Source of the DNA: Pseudomonas sp. KUIN-1
GTDB taxonomy: Bacteria; Pseudomonadota; Gammaproteobacteria; Pseudomonadales; Pseudomonadaceae
Direction: 5' to 3'
NCBI RefSeq assembly: GCF_009176725.1
Contig: NZ_AP020337.1
Span: 4,719,501 to 4,783,500 of the forward strand
Length of the DNA stretch: 64,000 nucleotides
Part shown: positions 53,989 to 63,317 of the stretch, piece after piece
Layout of the letters: the number at the start of each line of letters is the position of its first letter
Position numbering within the stretch: the first letter of the stretch is position 1
Made by a program: the position numbers and the translations under genes
The notes under the pieces: model-generated
The model's database searches: none
What the model was told of the DNA's origin: nothing
What the model saw: the letters and a program-made list of their open reading frames with translations, nothing else

Positions 53989-55718
53989 CAACCACGCCCT
54001 CCTTTGGCTGCCGGTGCGGCGTTGACTTGTTCGGGTGGCGCAAGGTTGTCCGGCGTCACGTTCATCAGACGCAACGTGCCGGACATGACCTTGCTGAATA
54101 CCGGGGCCGAAACCAGACCACCGTAGTAACCACCCTTGCTCGGTTCGTCGATGACAACCACGATGGCGTAACGCGGGTTACTCATCGGGCCGAAACCGGC
54201 GAACAGCGAGCGATAGGAATTTTCCGCATAGCCCTTGGTGCCAATGGACGTCTTGCGCGCCGTACCACTCTTGCCGCCAACGTGGTAGGACGGCACACGG
54301 GCGCGATAGACGCCGCGTGGGTCCTCGATAACCTGCTGCAACATGCCTTGCAGGGTCTTCGCGGTTTTCTCCGGAATGGCCTGGGTCGACTCCGGCTCTT
54401 TATCTGTTTTCAGGATGGTCAACGGCACGATGCGGCCATTGTTGGCCAGCGCGCCGTAGGCATGCACCAGCTGCAAGGCCGTGACCGACAGACCGTAGCC
54501 ATAGGACAGCGTGGCGGTTTCGGCCTTGCGCCATTCGCGGTAGTTGGGCAGGTTGCCGACGCGCTCGCCAGGGAAGCCGAGGCCGGTGTACTGACCGAAA
54601 CCGACGCGCTGCATGGCACGGAAGATCGCCTCACCGCCCACATCAAACGCAACCTTGCTCATGCCGACGTTACTGGAGTTGATCAGAATGCCGGTCAGAT
54701 CGAGGATCGGGCCTTCGGTCTTGGTCACGTCACGAATCGTGTACTTGCCGATCTGCAGGGTGCCCGGATAAACCTCGACCTTGTCGGTAGGCTTCCAGCG
54801 GCCACTGTCCAGCGCTGCGGTCATGGAGATCGGCTTCATGGTCGAACCGGGTTCGAACACGTCGATGATGGCCCGGTTGCGCATGGCGGCAGGCACCATG
54901 GTGCGACGGTTGTTCGGGTTATAGGTGGGCTGGTTGACCATCGCCAGAACCTCACCGGTCTTGACGTCCATGATCACCATGCTGCCGGCCTTGGCCTCGT
55001 TCTCGACGATGGCATTGCGCAGTTCACGGGTCGCCAGGTACTGCAGGCGCAGGTCAATAGACAAAGCCAAGGTCTTTCCGGCCTTGGCATTCTTGGTGAC
55101 CTGAACATCCTTGATCAGTCGACCGCGCCGGTCCTTGATGACCTGACGCTTGCCGGGCACACCGGCGAGCCAGTCGTCATACGCCAGCTCGACGCCTTCC
55201 CGGCCATGGTCATCAAGGTCGGTAAAGCCGACCATGTGTGCAGTGACATCGCCGGCCGGATAAAAGCGGCGGAACTCTTCGATGCCGTAAACGCCGGGCA
55301 CTTTCAGATCGATGACCGACTGGCCCTGTTCTGGCGTGAGGCCACGGACCAGGTAGATGAATTCCTTGTTTGCCTGCGAGTCCAGACGCTCGGTCAATGC
55401 CTTGAGATCCTGGCCCAGCGCTGCGGCCAGCATCGGCCACTTGGACTTGTCCTGCTGCATTTCACGCGGGTTGGCCCACAGCGTCGTCACCGGAGTACTG
55501 ACCGCCAGCGGCTCGCCGTTACGGTCGGTGATCAGGCCACGGTGCGCCGGAATAGGGATATGCCGAAGGCTGCGTGCATCGCCCTGTTCCTTGAGAAAGG
55601 TATGGTCGATGACCTGCAGGTCGACAATGCGCCAGCAAATGGCGAGCACGAGGGACACCAGCAGCCCTACGACTACGCGAAAGCGCCACGGATAAAGAGC
55701 GCCATCAAGTTTCATCAT
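53988..55718 (-). CDS. ftsI: Septal peptidoglycan transpeptidase FtsI (PBP3)
   Basis: 576 residues. One N-terminal membrane anchor (about 12-32), a PBP dimerisation domain, and the transpeptidase with SxxK in EPGSTMKP, SxN in SSNVG, and KSG in GKSGTARK. It cross-links septal peptidoglycan and is the target of anti-PBP3 beta-lactams. Start ATG-ATG at 55718 overlaps the ftsL stop. Confidence 0.98.
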   Translation of the reverse strand: MMKLDGALYPWRFRVVVGLLVSLVLAICWRIVDLQVIDHTFLKEQGDARSLRHIPIPAHRGLITDRNGEPLAVSTPVTTLWANPREMQQDKSKWPMLAAALGQDLKALTERLDSQANKEFIYLVRGLTPEQGQSVIDLKVPGVYGIEEFRRFYPAGDVTAHMVGFTDLDDHGREGVELAYDDWLAGVPGKRQVIKDRRGRLIKDVQVTKNAKAGKTLALSIDLRLQYLATRELRNAIVENEAKAGSMVIMDVKTGEVLAMVNQPTYNPNNRRTMVPAAMRNRAIIDVFEPGSTMKPISMTAALDSGRWKPTDKVEVYPGTLQIGKYTIRDVTKTEGPILDLTGILINSSNVGMSKVAFDVGGEAIFRAMQRVGFGQYTGLGFPGERVGNLPNYREWRKAETATLSYGYGLSVTALQLVHAYGALANNGRIVPLTILKTDKEPESTQAIPEKTAKTLQGMLQQVIEDPRGVYRARVPSYHVGGKSGTARKTSIGTKGYAENSYRSLFAGFGPMSNPRYAIVVVIDEPSKGGYYGGLVSAPVFSKVMSGTLRLMNVTPDNLAPPEQVNAAPAAKGGRG

Positions 55719-56008
55719 GGCGCCACCATCCGCACTTCGGCAGCGCTCGGGATGCGCATCTTCAGCTGTTCGGTGGCCAGAGTTTCGATACGGCTGTGCG
55801 CAGTCCAGGTGCTCTGCTCAAGAATCAGCCGGCCCCACTCTGCCTGCGCCTTGTCGCGCACGCTCATTTCCGAATACAGCGAGTTGAGCAGTTGACGATT
55901 CCAATGTGCACTATAGGAAACGCCAATCGCCGAAATCAGGACAGCAATGAACAGCAGCAGCATAATGAAACTGCCGCCGGGCAGAGGCTTCAGAAACAGA
56001 CGGCTCAC
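55715..56008 (-). CDS. ftsL: Cell division protein FtsL
   Basis: 97 residues: short cytoplasmic N-terminus, a membrane span at about 14-33 and a periplasmic coiled-coil to the end. It forms FtsQLB with FtsQ and FtsB. The start codon is GTG (56008), overlapping the rsmH stop. Confidence 0.95.
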   Translation of the reverse strand: MSRLFLKPLPGGSFIMLLLFIAVLISAIGVSYSAHWNRQLLNSLYSEMSVRDKAQAEWGRLILEQSTWTAHSRIETLATEQLKMRIPSAAEVRMVAP

Positions 56009-56952
56009 CTGAGCTTCTCCGCTACACGCATGACAGCACTGCGCGAGCGCGGGTTGGCTTTGGTTTCGGCATCCGAGGCGAATTGAGCCTTGCCGTGAAT
56101 TTTGATTTTCGGTTCGAACGGTTTGAACTGGATCGGCAGATTGCGCGGCATGTTGTCGGCTTCGCCCTTGGCGAGCTTGCGCATGAACAGCTTGACGATG
56201 CGGTCTTCCAGCGAGTGAAAGCTGATGACGACCAGGCGGCCACCCACTTCCAGCGCATCCAGTGCCGCTTCGAGGCCGGCTTCCAGATCGCCCAGTTCGT
56301 TGTTTACGTGAATACGCAGGCCCTGAAAGGCACGCGTTGCCGGATTCTTGCCCTTTTCCCAGGCAGGGTTGGCGACCTTGAGCACTTCTGCCAGATCGGC
56401 TGTGCGCTCGAAAGGCTGGACTTCGCGACGCGCAACGACCGCATTGGCCATCCGCTTGGCAAACCGCTCTTCGCCGTATTCCTTGAAGACGCGGGCAATT
56501 TCTTCAGCCGGTGCAGTTGCGATGAACTCGGCGGCGCTTACGCCACGGGCGGGGTCCATGCGCATATCCAGAGGACCGTCGTTCATGAAGCTGAAACCGC
56601 GCTCTGGATCATCCAGCTGCGGGGACGACACGCCCAGATCCAGCAGAATGCCACTGACCTTGCCGGCCAAACCGCGCTCCTGAGTTTCGGATCCCAATTC
56701 GGCAAAGCTGCGCTGCACAATGACAAAGCGGCCGTCTTCGGCCGCTAGCGCTTGCCCGGTGGCAATCGCTTGAGGGTCCTTGTCGAATCCCAGAAGCCGA
56801 CCATCGGGGCCCAGCTGGCTGAGTATCAGACGACTATGCCCGCCACGTCCGAACGTGCCGTCCAGATAGCAGCCATCGGCGCGCACCTCGAGAGCCTCCA
56901 CGGCTTCTTCAAGCAGCACGGTGATGTGGGTAAAGCCGCTATTCATAGTCAC
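56005..56952 (-). CDS. rsmH: 16S rRNA (cytosine-1402 N4)-methyltransferase RsmH
   Basis: 315 residues. HITVLLEEAVEAL start, SAM motif LDGTFGRGGHSRLIL and later LLDLGVSSPQLDDPERGFSF are diagnostic (MraW family). It methylates C1402 of 16S rRNA, together with rsmI encoded a few kb away. The GTG at 56952 overlaps the mraZ stop (GTGA) and agrees with the family start MTxxSGF; ATG at 56946 is the alternative. Confidence 0.96.
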   Translation of the reverse strand: MTMNSGFTHITVLLEEAVEALEVRADGCYLDGTFGRGGHSRLILSQLGPDGRLLGFDKDPQAIATGQALAAEDGRFVIVQRSFAELGSETQERGLAGKVSGILLDLGVSSPQLDDPERGFSFMNDGPLDMRMDPARGVSAAEFIATAPAEEIARVFKEYGEERFAKRMANAVVARREVQPFERTADLAEVLKVANPAWEKGKNPATRAFQGLRIHVNNELGDLEAGLEAALDALEVGGRLVVISFHSLEDRIVKLFMRKLAKGEADNMPRNLPIQFKPFEPKIKIHGKAQFASDAETKANPRSRSAVMRVAEKLR

Positions 56953-57404
56953 AGGATCAAATCACGTAATTCGTCGGGCATCGCGCCAGGTTTTTGAATG
57001 GCAGCCAGGTCAGCGTCAGCAAGAGCGTTCCAGGCGTCCTCGTCCCACAGTTGAAACTTGTTGAGCTGGCCCACCAACATCACGCGCTTGTCGAGCTTCG
57101 CGTATTCGCGAAGACGTGGCGGCACCAGAAAACGCCCGCTGCCATCGAGTTCCAGATCGACAGCATTACCAATCAGAAGCCTTTGCAGACGACGGTTTTC
57201 TTCACGAAACGTCGCCAGATCACGAAGTTTTGCCTCTATCAGCTCCCATTCGGAAAGCGGGTAAAGGCAAAGGCATGGATCAACGGCATCAATGGTCACG
57301 ATAAGTTGGCCGGCGCTACGCGAATCCAACTCGTCACGGTACCGGCTCGGCATAGCGAGACGGCCCTTGGCATCGAGATTGATCGCATTGGCACCACGGA
57401 ACAC
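56949..57404 (-). CDS. mraZ: MraZ transcriptional regulator of the division cluster
   Basis: 151 residues with two SpoVT/AbrB-like repeats: FRGANAINLDAKGRLAMPSRYRDEL (residues 2-26 region) and AVDLELDGSGRFLVPPRLREYA. It binds the repeats at its own promoter and represses the cluster in E. coli. It is the first gene of the minus-strand cluster. Confidence 0.97.
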   Translation of the reverse strand: MFRGANAINLDAKGRLAMPSRYRDELDSRSAGQLIVTIDAVDPCLCLYPLSEWELIEAKLRDLATFREENRRLQRLLIGNAVDLELDGSGRFLVPPRLREYAKLDKRVMLVGQLNKFQLWDEDAWNALADADLAAIQKPGAMPDELRDLIL

Positions 57405-57444
57405 AGGCGCATTCTCCGAATATTAGCTTTTTGCGCTAAAAAAA

Positions 57445-57471
57445 CCCACTTCGTGCCACTTTCTGCCACTT
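57445..57471 (-). promoter_or_regulatory. MraZ operator: three 10-bp-spaced repeats
   Basis: On the minus strand AAGTGGC, AAGTGGC and AAGTGGG recur at exactly 10-bp intervals just downstream of the mraZ -10 box. This is the known arrangement of MraZ boxes (TGGG-type repeats with 5-base gaps). Confidence 0.8.
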
Positions 57472-57477
57472 GCGCAC

Positions 57478-57507
57478 ACTATAGGAACGCGCCCACCACA
57501 CCGTCAA
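57478..57507 (-). promoter_or_regulatory. Predicted sigma-70 promoter of the mraZ-to-lpxC cluster
   Basis: TTGACG (57502-57507) and TATAGT (57478-57483) on the minus strand, 18-bp spacer, ending about 70 bp before the mraZ ATG. Confidence 0.75.
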
Positions 57508-57711
57508 GGCACGGTCTTAAGGAAAACCCTTACATTTCGGAGATTTAGGAGAGGCATTGGGGATAAAAGGGTAATTTTGCGAAGGATCCGACGGATAAAT
57601 CCCACGCAACTCAAATCGTTGCGATTCGAAGTTAATGTAATTTATGAGCTGTAAGATTTTTTTGGTATTACGGAGGGGTTTTGCTGCTTGAAACGAAGGG
57701 GAAGAAAAAAG
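57508..57711 (-). other. Gap between rnpB and the mraZ promoter
   Basis: 204 bp, AT-rich and without a gene. Six A residues at 57705-57710 act as the T run ending rnpB on the minus strand. Nothing else was identified. Confidence 0.5.
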
Positions 57712-58074
57712 GTGGAGAGTCGATCTGTAAGCCGGGTTCTGTCGAGAACAGTCATTCCTCTACGACGGCCATCACTGGACGTCTTTAGCAACCTACCCGG
57801 TTCCAGCGCGGGCCACGCCTAGGAACCCTATTTGGTCTTGCTCCGAGTGGGGTTTACCTTGCCACGAACTGTTACCAGACGTGCGGTGCGCTCTTACCGC
57901 ACCTTTTCACCCTTACCGGCACCGAAGTGCTTAGGCGGTTATTTTCTGTGGCACTTTCCGTAGGCTCACGCCTCCCAGGCGTTACCTGGCACTCCGCCCT
58001 ATGGAGCCCGGACTTTCCTCCCCCCCTTGTTGCGGAACAACAAGAGGCAGCGACTGTCCAATCGACTCTCCGCC
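57712..58074 (-). ncRNA. rnpB: RNase P RNA (class A)
   Basis: On the minus strand the RNA begins about GGAGAGTCGATTGGACAG, the typical start of Pseudomonas RNase P RNA, and ends with ACCCGGCTTACAGATCGAC, complementary to the start (P1 helix). A T6 tract follows. This catalytic RNA trims tRNA 5' ends. Ends are approximate by a few bases. In pseudomonads it usually lies next to mraZ, as here. Confidence 0.95.
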
Positions 58075-58154
58075 GACAAGGTTAGCGGCACACGCCATCA
58101 AGAACAAGCTTTAATAGCATGCGTGTCCCGGTTGTCCCTTTCAAAAGCAGCGTG

Positions 58155-59024
58155 TTACTCCTTCTGTTTTTCCAGCGCCACCTGATACAGCAGGTTCTTG
58201 CGCACGCCGGTTATTTCGGCAGCCAGCGCTGCGGCGCGCTTGAGCGGCATCTCGGCAAGCAGCAAATCCAGCACCCTGCGGGCCTCATCACCGATGACGT
58301 CCTCGTCATCCGGCGGCGTCCAGCCCGCCACCAGCACGACGCACTCGCCACGCTGCTGATTACTGTCGGATTCGACGAACGCCCGCAGCTCACCTAAAGG
58401 CAGACCCTTGAGGGTTTCGAAAGTTTTGGTTATTTCACGCGCCAGCAACGCCTGACGGTCAGCACCGAAGACCAGTTCCATATCCTGCAGACACTCCAGG
58501 ATGCGGTGCGGCGCCTCATAATAGATCAGCGTGCGCGGCTCTTCCCTGACACGCTCAAGCCTGGCCTTGCGACCGGCAGACTTGGCCGGAAGAAAGCCTT
58601 CGAAAATGAATCGATCCGACGGCAGCCCGGCCGCAGACAGCGCTGCGATCAAGGCGCACGCGCCCGGCACCGGTACGACCGGCACACCCGCGGCGCGCGC
58701 CTGGCGCACCAGGTGGTAACCGGGATCGGAGATCAGTGGCGTGCCCGCATCGGAAATCAGTGCGACGTCATCACCGGCCAGCAGACGCGTGATGAACCGA
58801 CTACCCTCATCACGTTCATTATGTTCGTGACAGGCCGCCAATGGCGTAGAGATGCCGAAATGCTGCATCAGCCGTGCGGAATGACGCGTGTCTTCAGCCG
58901 CAATCAGCGCGACCTCACGCAACACCTTCAGGGCTCGCACGCTCATGTCGTCCAGATTGCCGATAGGAGTCGCCACTACATAAAGCGAACCCGAAGTGGA
59001 ATTCGAAACAACCGGAACAGTCAA
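58155..59024 (-). CDS. rsmI: 16S rRNA (cytidine-1402 2'-O)-methyltransferase RsmI
   Basis: 289 residues. GSLYVVATPIGNLDDMSVRA start, GTPLISDPGYHLVRQAR and PSDRFIFEGFLPAKSAGRKARL are family signatures (tetrapyrrole-methylase fold). With RsmH it modifies C1402. The best start is a TTG at 59024 with GAGG 8 bases upstream; no ATG lies at the family-typical position. Confidence 0.95.
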   Translation of the reverse strand: MTVPVVSNSTSGSLYVVATPIGNLDDMSVRALKVLREVALIAAEDTRHSARLMQHFGISTPLAACHEHNERDEGSRFITRLLAGDDVALISDAGTPLISDPGYHLVRQARAAGVPVVPVPGACALIAALSAAGLPSDRFIFEGFLPAKSAGRKARLERVREEPRTLIYYEAPHRILECLQDMELVFGADRQALLAREITKTFETLKGLPLGELRAFVESDSNQQRGECVVLVAGWTPPDDEDVIGDEARRVLDLLLAEMPLKRAAALAAEITGVRKNLLYQVALEKQKE

Positions 59025-59304
59025 AACGCAAACCTCGCAGGTTAAAACAGGCACTTGGAAAAAATGCATTGTACAGACTGCGGCCCGGCGGAACGGTTCG
59101 CGCGTCAGGATGCCGACAAAAAAGGAATGAAAACATGTTCAGACCCGAGCAAGAAGCGCGGCGCACCTCTCGAATTGAACGATTTGGCCGCCAGATGACC
59201 TTAACGCGACTGATATCACGGCTTTAAATACCTTCGACATCGCACCCCGGCCAGCGCTTGGGTACAATCCCCCGTTAATTCGCTCGAGTTTCAGGAACAT
59301 ACCA

Positions 59305-61119
59305 ATGATCGCTTGTCTGCGGCTGCTCTCTGCCCTCTGCCTCGCTGCCCTCCTCGCAGCCTGTGCCAGCTCGCCCTCGTCCAGCCTTGGCGAGCTGCCT
59401 CGAACCCCTGATGCCAGTATCGAGCAATTGCTCGAGCAGGCCGCCAGCGCCAAAACACCCGAGCAGGCCGCAACGCTGCGCTTGAGTGCTGCCGATCTGG
59501 CCAACCGCCAGAATGACGCGGGGCGCGCCGCGCAAATCCTCGGACAGGTGCAAATCGATCAACTCAAGCCCGGCTTGCAGGTTTTCGCCAGCACACTGTC
59601 CGCTGAGCTGGCGATGGGCCGCAATCAACCCAAGGCAGCGCTGACCGCCCTGAATCATCCAAGCATGCAGCGCCTTGGCGAACTGTCGGTCGAGCAGCAG
59701 ATTCGCACTCACATGGTCAAGGCACGCGCTCTGGAAGCCGATGGTCAGGCTCTGGCAGCCGCCAACGAGCGGGTTTACGCCGGCCCGCTGCTGCAAGGCA
59801 CAGACGCCAGCGCCAACAATGACGCGATCTGGACACTGGTCTCCGCCCTGCCTGCCGAGCAACTGCAGAGCACAGCCACCGACGATATGGGCGGCTGGCT
59901 GAACCTGGCTCGCTCGATCAAGGGCGCAGGCACGCTCGAGCAGCAACAGGCTGCCATCGACAACTGGAAAGCGCAGAACCCTAAACACCCTGCTGCACTG
60001 CAATTGCCTACTGCCCTCGCGCAGCTGCGTGCACTGACCAGCGAGCCGATTACCAAAATCGCCCTGCTGCTGCCGCAGGACGGTCAGTTGGCCGCGGTCG
60101 CCAAGGCGTTGCGCGAAGGCTTCATGGCCGCGCACTTCCAGGCTCAGCAAGCAGGCGAGAATCCGCCGGCCATTCAGGTCTTCGACAGCTCGCGAATCAC
60201 CTCGATGGACGAGTTCTACCGTCAGGCTCAGGCCGCTGGTGTGCAACTGGTCGTCGGTCCGCTGGAAAAGAACCTCGTCAAACAGCTGAACAGCCGTCAG
60301 CAGCTGCCTATCACTACCCTGGCGCTGAACTACAGCGACACCAGCAATGAAGGCCCTGCCCAGCTGTATCAGTTCGGCCTGGCCGCCGAAGACGAAGCCC
60401 GCGAGGTCGCACGTCGCGCCTGGGCGGACGGCAAGCGCAGCGCCGTAGCGATGGTTCCGAAAGGCGAATGGGGCGACCGCGTGCTGGATGCCTTCCGCAA
60501 GAGCTGGCAGGCCAAGGGCGGCACGCTGATCGCTGCAGAGCACGTTGATCAGCCCGTAGAACTGGCACAGCAGGTCGCCGACCTGTTCCAGCTGCGCAAC
60601 AGCGAAGGCCGCGCGCAACGCCTGCAAAGCACGGCCGGCACTCAGATCGCCGCTCAGCCAAGCCGTCGCCAGGACATCGACTTCATGTTTCTCGCCGCGA
60701 CCCCGCAACAAGCGCAGCAGATCAAACCCACCATGGTCTTCCAGTACGCAGGTGACGTTCCGGTCTACGCCACTTCGCACCTGTTCACCAACAGCAACGA
60801 TCACGCGCAATACATGGACCTGAATGGCGTGCGCTTCTGCGAAACGCCGTGGCTGCTGAACGCCGAAGACCCGCTGCGCCAGCAGGTCACCGCGCAATGG
60901 CCGCAGGCCGCAGGCAGCCTGGGTCGCCTGTATGCGATGGGTATCGACGCCTATCGTCTGGCACCGCGCCTCGCCCAGCTCAAGGCAATGCCTGACAGCC
61001 GCATTGACGGGCTGTCCGGCAGCCTCAGCCTGAACCCTGGCCGTCGCGTCGAACGCCAACTGCCATGGGCCGAATTCGTCGACGGCAAGGTCCAGCGCCT
61101 GCCGGACACGGCTCCTTGA
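59305..61119 (+). CDS. lpoA: Outer-membrane lipoprotein LpoA, activator of PBP1a-type synthase
   Basis: 604 residues. Lipoprotein signal with LLAAC (Cys20), an N-terminal TPR-like helical domain (about 30-240) and a C-terminal periplasmic-binding-protein fold starting ITKIALLLPQDGQLAAVAKALREGF, including QLVVGPLEKNLVKQL. It reaches across the periplasm to stimulate the peptidoglycan synthase PBP1a. The stop overlaps the yraN start (TGATG), and the gene is divergent from rsmI. Confidence 0.95.
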   Translation: MIACLRLLSALCLAALLAACASSPSSSLGELPRTPDASIEQLLEQAASAKTPEQAATLRLSAADLANRQNDAGRAAQILGQVQIDQLKPGLQVFASTLSAELAMGRNQPKAALTALNHPSMQRLGELSVEQQIRTHMVKARALEADGQALAAANERVYAGPLLQGTDASANNDAIWTLVSALPAEQLQSTATDDMGGWLNLARSIKGAGTLEQQQAAIDNWKAQNPKHPAALQLPTALAQLRALTSEPITKIALLLPQDGQLAAVAKALREGFMAAHFQAQQAGENPPAIQVFDSSRITSMDEFYRQAQAAGVQLVVGPLEKNLVKQLNSRQQLPITTLALNYSDTSNEGPAQLYQFGLAAEDEAREVARRAWADGKRSAVAMVPKGEWGDRVLDAFRKSWQAKGGTLIAAEHVDQPVELAQQVADLFQLRNSEGRAQRLQSTAGTQIAAQPSRRQDIDFMFLAATPQQAQQIKPTMVFQYAGDVPVYATSHLFTNSNDHAQYMDLNGVRFCETPWLLNAEDPLRQQVTAQWPQAAGSLGRLYAMGIDAYRLAPRLAQLKAMPDSRIDGLSGSLSLNPGRRVERQLPWAEFVDGKVQRLPDTAP

Positions 61120-61490
61120 TGCAACGCAGCACCCGCCAGCAAGCAGGGCGCGAGGCTGAAGCCTTCGCCCTGCAGTTTTTGCAACGACAGGGGCTGCGCC
61201 TGATTGAACAAAACTGGTTATGCAAACGCGGCGAGCTTGATCTAGTCATGCTTGACGGCGATACAGTAGTATTCGTCGAAGTTCGCTACCGGCGCCATTC
61301 AGGCTGGGGCGGCGCCATGGAAAGCGTCGATTTTCGCAAGCAGGAGAAACTCGTCACGGCCGCACAGCTTTTTCTGCAGCACGCAACGGCCTGGGCCAAT
61401 CATCCTTGCCGTTTCGACGTGATCGCCATTGAAGGCGAGCCTGGCAATGCCGCACCGCTGAACTGGATCAAGAGCGCTTTTGACAGCTGA
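61119..61490 (+). CDS. yraN: YraN family putative endonuclease (UPF0102)
   Basis: 123 residues. Nuclease-type core GREAEAFALQFLQRQG, NWLCKRGELDLVMLDGDTVVFVEVRYR with the Asp/Glu of a PD-(D/E)xK-like site. Function is still uncertain. It is translationally coupled to lpoA and followed by 161 bp without a gene before gmhA. Confidence 0.92.
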   Translation: MQRSTRQQAGREAEAFALQFLQRQGLRLIEQNWLCKRGELDLVMLDGDTVVFVEVRYRRHSGWGGAMESVDFRKQEKLVTAAQLFLQHATAWANHPCRFDVIAIEGEPGNAAPLNWIKSAFDS

Positions 61491-61651
61491 GCTGGCGCAG
61501 CGGCCCAGCCTGAGCCAGGAATGCAATACGCTACAGCCCTCACCGATTTCGCTATTTGTTTTGCCGGCTGCACACCTTGTGTGCCGGATAGCTCCCGGGA
61601 GAACCCGGCGCATCCGCCTCGCCGCCGTACGCTCTAATTAAGGTCACATTG

Positions 61652-62245
61652 ATGGACATGCAATCCCGAATTCGCCGGCTGTTCCAGGCCAGCATCGAAA
61701 CCAAGCAACAGGCGATGGAAGTCCTAGCACCCTTTATCGAGCAAGCCAGTCAGGTCATGGTCAATGCCCTGCTCAACGAGGGCAAGATGCTCGCGTGCGG
61801 CAACGGCGGATCAGCAGGCGATGCACAGCACTTTTCCTCGGAACTGCTCAACCGCTTCGAACGTGAGCGGCCGAGCCTGCCGGCGATTGCACTGACCACC
61901 GACAGCTCGACGATCACCTCGATCGCCAACGATTACAGCTACAACGAAATCTTCTCCAAACAGATCCGCGCGCTGGGGCAGCCAGGCGATGTGTTGCTGG
62001 CCATTTCCACCAGCGGCAACTCGGCGAATATTATTCAGGCCATCCAGGCCGCACATGATCGCGAAATGATTGTCGTAGCATTGACGGGACGCGACGGTGG
62101 CGGCATGGCCTCGCTGCTATTGCCCGAGGATGTGGAGATCCGCGTACCCGCCAATGTCACGGCACGCATACAAGAAGTCCATCTGCTGGCGATCCATTGC
62201 CTTTGCGATTTGATCGACAGCCAACTGTTCGGGAGTGAAGAATGA
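61652..62245 (+). CDS. gmhA: SIS-domain phosphoheptose isomerase GmhA/DiaA
   Basis: 197 residues, single SIS domain: CGNGGSAGDAQHFSSELLNRF, ALTTDSSTITSIANDYSY and AISTSGNSANIIQAI match GmhA of P. aeruginosa, which makes heptose for LPS. E. coli DiaA, a DnaA regulator, has the same fold and lies at the equivalent yraN-linked locus, so a DiaA-like role is possible. ATG at 61652 (MDMQSRI); a TTG one codon earlier is less likely. The stop overlaps the dolP start. Confidence 0.92.
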   Translation: MDMQSRIRRLFQASIETKQQAMEVLAPFIEQASQVMVNALLNEGKMLACGNGGSAGDAQHFSSELLNRFERERPSLPAIALTTDSSTITSIANDYSYNEIFSKQIRALGQPGDVLLAISTSGNSANIIQAIQAAHDREMIVVALTGRDGGGMASLLLPEDVEIRVPANVTARIQEVHLLAIHCLCDLIDSQLFGSEE

Positions 62246-62820
62246 CCCCTAATCGTCTCAGCCTACTGGTTCTGACACTGTGCCTCAGCGTCACCGGATG
62301 CAGTTCGGTGATCACGGCCACTCGCGAAAAACCGATCGAAGATGATCGCGGCACGCGCACCTTCGGCAGCAAGATCGATGACTCGCTGATCGAAACCAAG
62401 GCAGCCGTCAACATCTCCAAGGCCAGCCCTGACCTCGCAGACGGTTCCCACATCGTTGTGACCAGCTTCAACGGCATCGTGCTGCTGGCTGGCCAGACAC
62501 CGCGTGCCGACCTCAAGGCCATGGCCGAACAGGCCGCCAGCGCGGTTCAGCGCGTCAAGAAGGTCAACAACGAACTGCAGGTGATGGCACCCTCCTCGCT
62601 GCTGGCGCGCAACAACGACGCCTGGCTGACGACCAAGATCAAAAGCCAGATGATCGCTGACGCGTCCATCCCCGGCTCGCGCATCAAGGTAGTGACCGAG
62701 AACGGCATCGTGTTCCTGCTGGGCCTGGTGACCCAGGACGAAGCCAATCGTGCTACCAACCTGGTACAGGGCGTGTCCGGTGTGCAGAAGATCGTCAAAC
62801 TCTTCGAGTACATCGACTGA
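62242..62820 (+). CDS. dolP: BON-domain outer-membrane lipoprotein (DolP/YraP family)
   Basis: 192 residues. Lipobox VTGC (Cys20), then two BON domains, about 45-112 and 118-190 (TFGSKIDDSLIETKAAVNI and WLTTKIKSQMIADAS as starts). DolP binds anionic phospholipids at division sites and maintains envelope integrity. ATG overlaps the gmhA stop (ATGA); a strong terminator follows. Confidence 0.92.
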   Translation: MTPNRLSLLVLTLCLSVTGCSSVITATREKPIEDDRGTRTFGSKIDDSLIETKAAVNISKASPDLADGSHIVVTSFNGIVLLAGQTPRADLKAMAEQAASAVQRVKKVNNELQVMAPSSLLARNNDAWLTTKIKSQMIADASIPGSRIKVVTENGIVFLLGLVTQDEANRATNLVQGVSGVQKIVKLFEYID

Positions 62821-62840
62821 CGGGTGACCGACAGGCATGA

Positions 62841-62870
62841 AAAAGGCGATCCGAAGATCGCCTTTTTTAT
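62841..62870. terminator. Bidirectional terminator between dolP and sspB
   Basis: 11-bp stem (62841-62851 with 62856-62866), CGAA loop, T run beyond and A run before, between two converging genes. Confidence 0.9.
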
Positions 62871-62880
62871 TGCCCGTTTT

Positions 62881-63300
62881 TTACTTCACGACCTTCAGAC
62901 TCGGCCTGCCACTCGGACGTGGCGGTTCGCTGTCTGGCGGAGGCGTATCGTCTTCGATCTCGATCTCGATTTCCTCGCCCTCTTCCATGGAAGGCTCCAG
63001 ATCGAAAACCATGCCCTGACCGTTCTCGCGGGCATAAATACCCAGGATGGCAGCGACAGGTACGTAAAGCGTGTGCGGCACACCGCCGAAGCGGCCTTCG
63101 AAACTGACCGCTTCGTTATCCATATGCAGATGACGCACGGCACTGGGCGAAACATTCAGGACAATCTGCCCGTCATTGGCAAACCCTTGCGGGACCTGCA
63201 CCGACGGGTAATCCGCATTGACCAGCACATGCGGGGTGCAATCGTTATCGACGATCCACTCATAGAGAGCACGAACAAGATAAGGGCGACTGGAGTTCAT
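62881..63300 (-). CDS. sspB: ClpXP protease specificity-enhancing factor SspB
   Basis: 139 residues: SRPYLVRALYEWIVDN start, HVLVNADYPSVQVPQGFA peptide-binding fold, an acidic linker EEGEEIEIEIEDD, and the ClpX-binding tail RPSLKVVK. It delivers ssrA-tagged proteins to ClpXP. The ATG at 63300 has AGGAG 6 bases upstream and lies 17 bp after sspA. Confidence 0.96.
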   Translation of the reverse strand: MNSSRPYLVRALYEWIVDNDCTPHVLVNADYPSVQVPQGFANDGQIVLNVSPSAVRHLHMDNEAVSFEGRFGGVPHTLYVPVAAILGIYARENGQGMVFDLEPSMEEGEEIEIEIEDDTPPPDSEPPRPSGRPSLKVVK

Positions 63301-63317
63301 CAACGGCTCCTTAAGCC

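Noticed and set aside
53982..55895. 637-codon open frame opposite ftsI
   Set aside because: Antisense shadow of ftsI/ftsL.
59275..61059. 594-codon open frame opposite lpoA
   Set aside because: Covers a well-supported lpoA in the opposite strand and lacks motifs.
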